Of a DNA stretch of 64,000 nt, positions 62,349 to 64,000 are shown one piece after another (position 1 is the first letter of the stretch; every line of letters starts with the position of its first letter). Origin of the DNA: D2472 sp964275585 (GTDB lineage: Bacteria > Pseudomonadota > Gammaproteobacteria > Magnimaribacterales > D2472); NCBI GenBank assembly GCA_964275585.1, contig CAXYCJ010000016.1, positions 31,635 to 95,634 on the forward strand. Reading direction: 5' to 3'. Under the pieces are notes generated by a model. The model had not been told where the DNA came from. It saw only the letters and a program-made list of their open reading frames with translations, and made no database searches. A program made the translations under genes and the position numbers.

Positions 62349-62654
62349 ATGATTATTACAGCCATTAAAATTATCTGCATAATTCTAGCAATTATCTTAA
62401 TTGTATTGGTAATATTGCAACAGGGCAAAGGATCAGACCTTGGTTCAGCTTTTGGTGGAGGGTCCTCGAATTCAATGTTTGGTGCAGTTGGCCCATCCAA
62501 TTTTCTTGGTAAGTTAACTGGTGTGATAGCAGCTTTATTTCTAATCTTAAATTTAGCTCAAGCTGTCTTACTTAAAAATGAAAATACAGAAGTATTGTTT
62601 AGTGATGAGGAAATACAACAGTCCACGAAGGTTGTTGAAATTCCAATAGATTAA
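62349..62654 (+). CDS. secG: Protein-export membrane protein SecG
   Basis: A 101-residue subunit of the SecYEG translocon. Two transmembrane helices (about 3-22 and 55-74) flank the conserved cytoplasmic loop V-I-L-Q-Q-G-K-G-S-D-L-G-S-A-F-G-G-G. It ends one base before the stop of the convergent MerC-like gene, and no terminator could be seen between them. Confidence 0.95.
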   Translation: MIITAIKIICIILAIILIVLVILQQGKGSDLGSAFGGGSSNSMFGAVGPSNFLGKLTGVIAALFLILNLAQAVLLKNENTEVLFSDEEIQQSTKVVEIPID

Positions 62655-62655
62655 T

Positions 62656-63066
62656 TTATTTAGTTTTCAGTAATTTCGCAGCATGAATGCTTAATAATGT
62701 TAGAGCACCCAAAATTACAAATAGTTCAGAATAAATCCCAACAAAAAGAAAAGACAGTCCAAGCAAGCTAGCACCAATAATAAATTTTCTTGAAAGCAAG
62801 TCATCCACTTTCAATTTCAATCTTCTCACTCCCTTATCTTTGTTTTTAGAGTCATTAAACTCAAATTTCATTAATGATAATGCTGCTAAAGTTAATCCAG
62901 TCATAATTAATGCAGCATGATTGGTGGGATCTTCAAATATTTTAACAAGTAATAGGTTGGACTTTAGAAGCCCAGCAAACACTAAGATTACTAATACACA
63001 ATGCAGGAAGCAAAAAAAGGATACAGTTAGTCCTGCTATATTTAGAATGAAAGGAACTCTCCGCAT
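62656..63066 (-). CDS. MerC domain-like membrane protein
   Basis: A 136-residue membrane protein resembling the MerC mercury-transport family: four hydrophobic segments, with the first holding F-C-F-L-H-C-V, a Cys/His cluster like the MerC metal site. Mercury transport is not implied; many marine bacteria carry such proteins with unknown roles. The ATG at 63066 is preferred because TATAAT (63078-63073) in an extended -10 lies exactly six bases before it; an upstream TTG at 63087 would overlap the promoter. It is inserted between secG and the tRNA genes, on the opposite strand. Confidence 0.8.
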   Translation of the reverse strand: MRRVPFILNIAGLTVSFFCFLHCVLVILVFAGLLKSNLLLVKIFEDPTNHAALIMTGLTLAALSLMKFEFNDSKNKDKGVRRLKLKVDDLLSRKFIIGASLLGLSFLFVGIYSELFVILGALTLLSIHAAKLLKTK

Positions 63067-63081
63067 TGTTACATTATAACA
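63067..63081 (-). promoter_or_regulatory. Extended -10 promoter of the MerC-like gene
   Basis: TGT plus TATAAT on the minus strand (63081-63073), followed by GTAACA and then the ATG. This is the same nine-base motif and the same six-base spacing as at greA, so this mRNA is also probably leaderless. Confidence 0.6.
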
Positions 63082-63101
63082 TATCAATACAGAGAATTAT
63101 C

Positions 63102-63188
63102 TGGTGCCGAAAGCGGGACTTGAACCCGCACGAGCTTTCGCTCACTAACCCCTCAAGCTAGCGTGTCTACCAATTCCACCACTTCGGC
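63102..63188 (-). tRNA. tRNA-Leu(GAG)
   Basis: An 87-base tRNA with encoded CCA (63104-63102). The acceptor stem starts GCCGAAG, the D arm has GGAATTGGTAGACAC, the anticodon loop TTGAGGG reads GAG, the long variable arm GTGAGCGAAAGCTCG is typical of leucine tRNA, and the T loop is GGTTCAAGTCC. In many gammaproteobacteria this tRNA follows secG in the same direction; here it faces the other way and has its own promoter. Confidence 0.96.
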
Positions 63189-63198
63189 AAAGTGAAGA

Positions 63199-63207
63199 AT
63201 TATAACA
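63199..63207 (-). promoter_or_regulatory. Extended -10 promoter of tRNA-Leu
   Basis: TGTTATAAT on the minus strand (63207-63199), ten bases upstream of the mature tRNA 5' end, predicts a start near 63192 and a very short leader. No clear -35 was seen at the right distance. Confidence 0.55.
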
Positions 63208-63244
63208 AGATATATTTTTAATGCTTAAATAAATTTGAATAGAC

Positions 63245-63272
63245 TTGACCTCAAGCCCTTGCTTTCTATACA
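63245..63272 (+). promoter_or_regulatory. Promoter of the initiator tRNA-rimP-nusA operon
   Basis: TTGACC at 63245-63250 and TATACA at 63267-63272, 16 bases apart, give a start near 63279, about ten bases before the tRNA. Confidence 0.55.
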
Positions 63273-63288
63273 CTCTATTCCTCTGCGA

Positions 63289-63365
<77 letters not shown>

Positions 63366-63382
63366 GTTAAAGAAATACGTAC

Positions 63383-63409
63383 TGGGGCAATAGCCCCATT
63401 TTTATTTTT
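63383..63409 (+). terminator. Intrinsic terminator / attenuator between tRNA-fMet and rimP
   Basis: TGGGGC (63383-63388), loop AATA, GCCCCA (63393-63398), then a T-rich run TTTTTATTTTT. The hairpin ends the tRNA transcript in part; rimP starts seven bases after the run and has no other obvious promoter, so partial read-through is implied. Confidence 0.75.
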
Positions 63410-63415
63410 AATGAA

Positions 63416-63892
63416 ATGAGAATAGAAGAAATAGAAAATACAATAAATCCAGTGGTTTCCAATCACGGATGTGAGCTATGGGGAATAGATTTGTTGAGAG
63501 GAAAAAAAAGACCGACTATAAGAGTTTATATTGATGCAATAGCCGGAGCTACAATAGATGATTGCGAGAAGATAGCAAAAGATCTTAATTATGAACTAGC
63601 AGTGAATGATACATTTATAGATCAAGATTATATTCTAGAAGTATCAACTCCTGGTATTGATAGAAAGTTTTTTAAAGCTGAGCAATTGACCTCATTTATT
63701 GAGGAGGAATTTAATCTAAAGTTACGTGAAAGCATTGATGGCAAGAAAACCTTGACTGCAAGGCTATTGAATGTTGATAACAATAAAATTCTTTTTAATT
63801 ATGACAATGAAGAGCTAAATTTAAATTTTCTGGATATTGATTTGTGTAGACTAAAACCAAATTTTAAGGAACTTATGAGGGTAAATAAATAA
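63416..63892 (+). CDS. rimP: Ribosome maturation factor RimP
   Basis: A 158-residue protein needed for 30S subunit maturation. Residues to about 85 form the N-terminal alpha/beta domain (G-C-E-L-W-G-I-D, R-V-Y-I-D) with V-S-T-P-G-I-D-R at 76-83, the RimP signature, followed by an SH3-like C-terminal domain. There is no Shine-Dalgarno site; the ATG closely follows a terminator's T run. The stop shares one base with the nusA start. Confidence 0.94.
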   Translation: MRIEEIENTINPVVSNHGCELWGIDLLRGKKRPTIRVYIDAIAGATIDDCEKIAKDLNYELAVNDTFIDQDYILEVSTPGIDRKFFKAEQLTSFIEEEFNLKLRESIDGKKTLTARLLNVDNNKILFNYDNEELNLNFLDIDLCRLKPNFKELMRVNK

Positions 63893-64000
63893 TGGAAAGT
63901 ATAGAAATTTTAGCTGTTGTTGAATCTGTTTCTAATGAAAAAGGAATTGATGAGTTGATTATATTTAGCGCTTTAGAAATAGCTATTGCCACCGCTTCAT
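63892..64000 (+). CDS. nusA: Transcription termination/antitermination factor NusA, N-terminal fragment (cut by window edge)
   Basis: The first 36 codons are visible. The residues E-I-L-A-V-V-E-S-V-S-N-E-K-G closely match the NusA N terminus, and the rimP-nusA order is universal in this group. The gene runs off the end of the window. Confidence 0.93.
   Translation, partial: MESIEILAVVESVSNEKGIDELIIFSALEIAIATAS

Overview
The window is a gene-dense stretch of an AT-rich bacterial chromosome; hand-counted sample lines of the housekeeping part are about 35-38% G+C. It most likely comes from a marine gammaproteobacterium with a streamlined genome, of the SAR86 kind. That placement is inference from low G+C, short gaps, classical gammaproteobacterial gene orders (valS-pepA/lptF-lptG, map-glnD-dapD, carA-carB-greA-rlmE-ftsH-glmM-tpiA-secG, initiator tRNA-rimP-nusA) and an accessory region rich in glutathione transferases, nitronate monooxygenase-like proteins, SDRs and DUF3604 proteins. 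No transposase, IS, CRISPR, rRNA or phage gene was seen.

Layout. 1-5330: the end of a HupE/UreJ-type membrane protein, a luciferase-like monooxygenase, and three arginine-succinyltransferase genes (astA, astD, astB). 5416-8419: an acyl-CoA synthetase and an SCCPDH-type reductase. 8444-18666: a TetR repressor divergent from a twelve-gene detoxification/catabolic operon (two nitronate monooxygenase-like proteins, three GST-fold proteins, haloalkane dehalogenase, DUF1330, DUF2855, MBL hydrolase, SDR and small membrane proteins). A 33-bp palindrome lies between them. 18683-22534 (minus): a DUF3604-PpiC-HupE module. 22653-26836: a YghU-like GST, a duplicated DsbA/HCCA-fold protein and a DUF3604 lipoprotein, preceded by a degenerate copy of the same palindrome. 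26860-33577: a block of visibly higher G+C (two SDR-type enzymes, an alkyl-DHAP-synthase-like flavoprotein, a GlpD-like dehydrogenase and an FGGY kinase), probably acquired and possibly acting on glycerol-phosphate or ether-lipid compounds. 33668-36333: a MerR-controlled redox operon whose promoter has the 19-bp spacer typical of MerR targets. 36374-38874: a biotin-dependent carboxyltransferase and an alpha/beta hydrolase.

From 38858 onward the window is core genome: valS, pepA, lptF, lptG, an RDD protein, a POT peptide transporter, dapE, dapD, glnD, map, carA, carB, greA, rlmE, ftsH, glmM, tpiA, secG, a MerC-like protein, tRNA-Leu(GAG), initiator tRNA-fMet, rimP and the start of nusA. Several genes usually found in these neighbourhoods are absent: holC between pepA and valS, folP between ftsH and glmM, and astC and astE beside astADB.

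The most interesting signals are regulatory. A 28-codon Phe-rich leader ORF overlaps the carA start as TAATG and looks like a pyrimidine- or translation-coupled control element. Several first genes (astA, the nitronate monooxygenase, dapD, greA and the MerC-like gene) have an ATG exactly 6 nt after a -10 hexamer and no Shine-Dalgarno sequence, which suggests leaderless mRNAs. The TetR palindrome and the MerR promoter give testable regulons. All functions are read from sequence motifs and recalled family knowledge; no database search was run.
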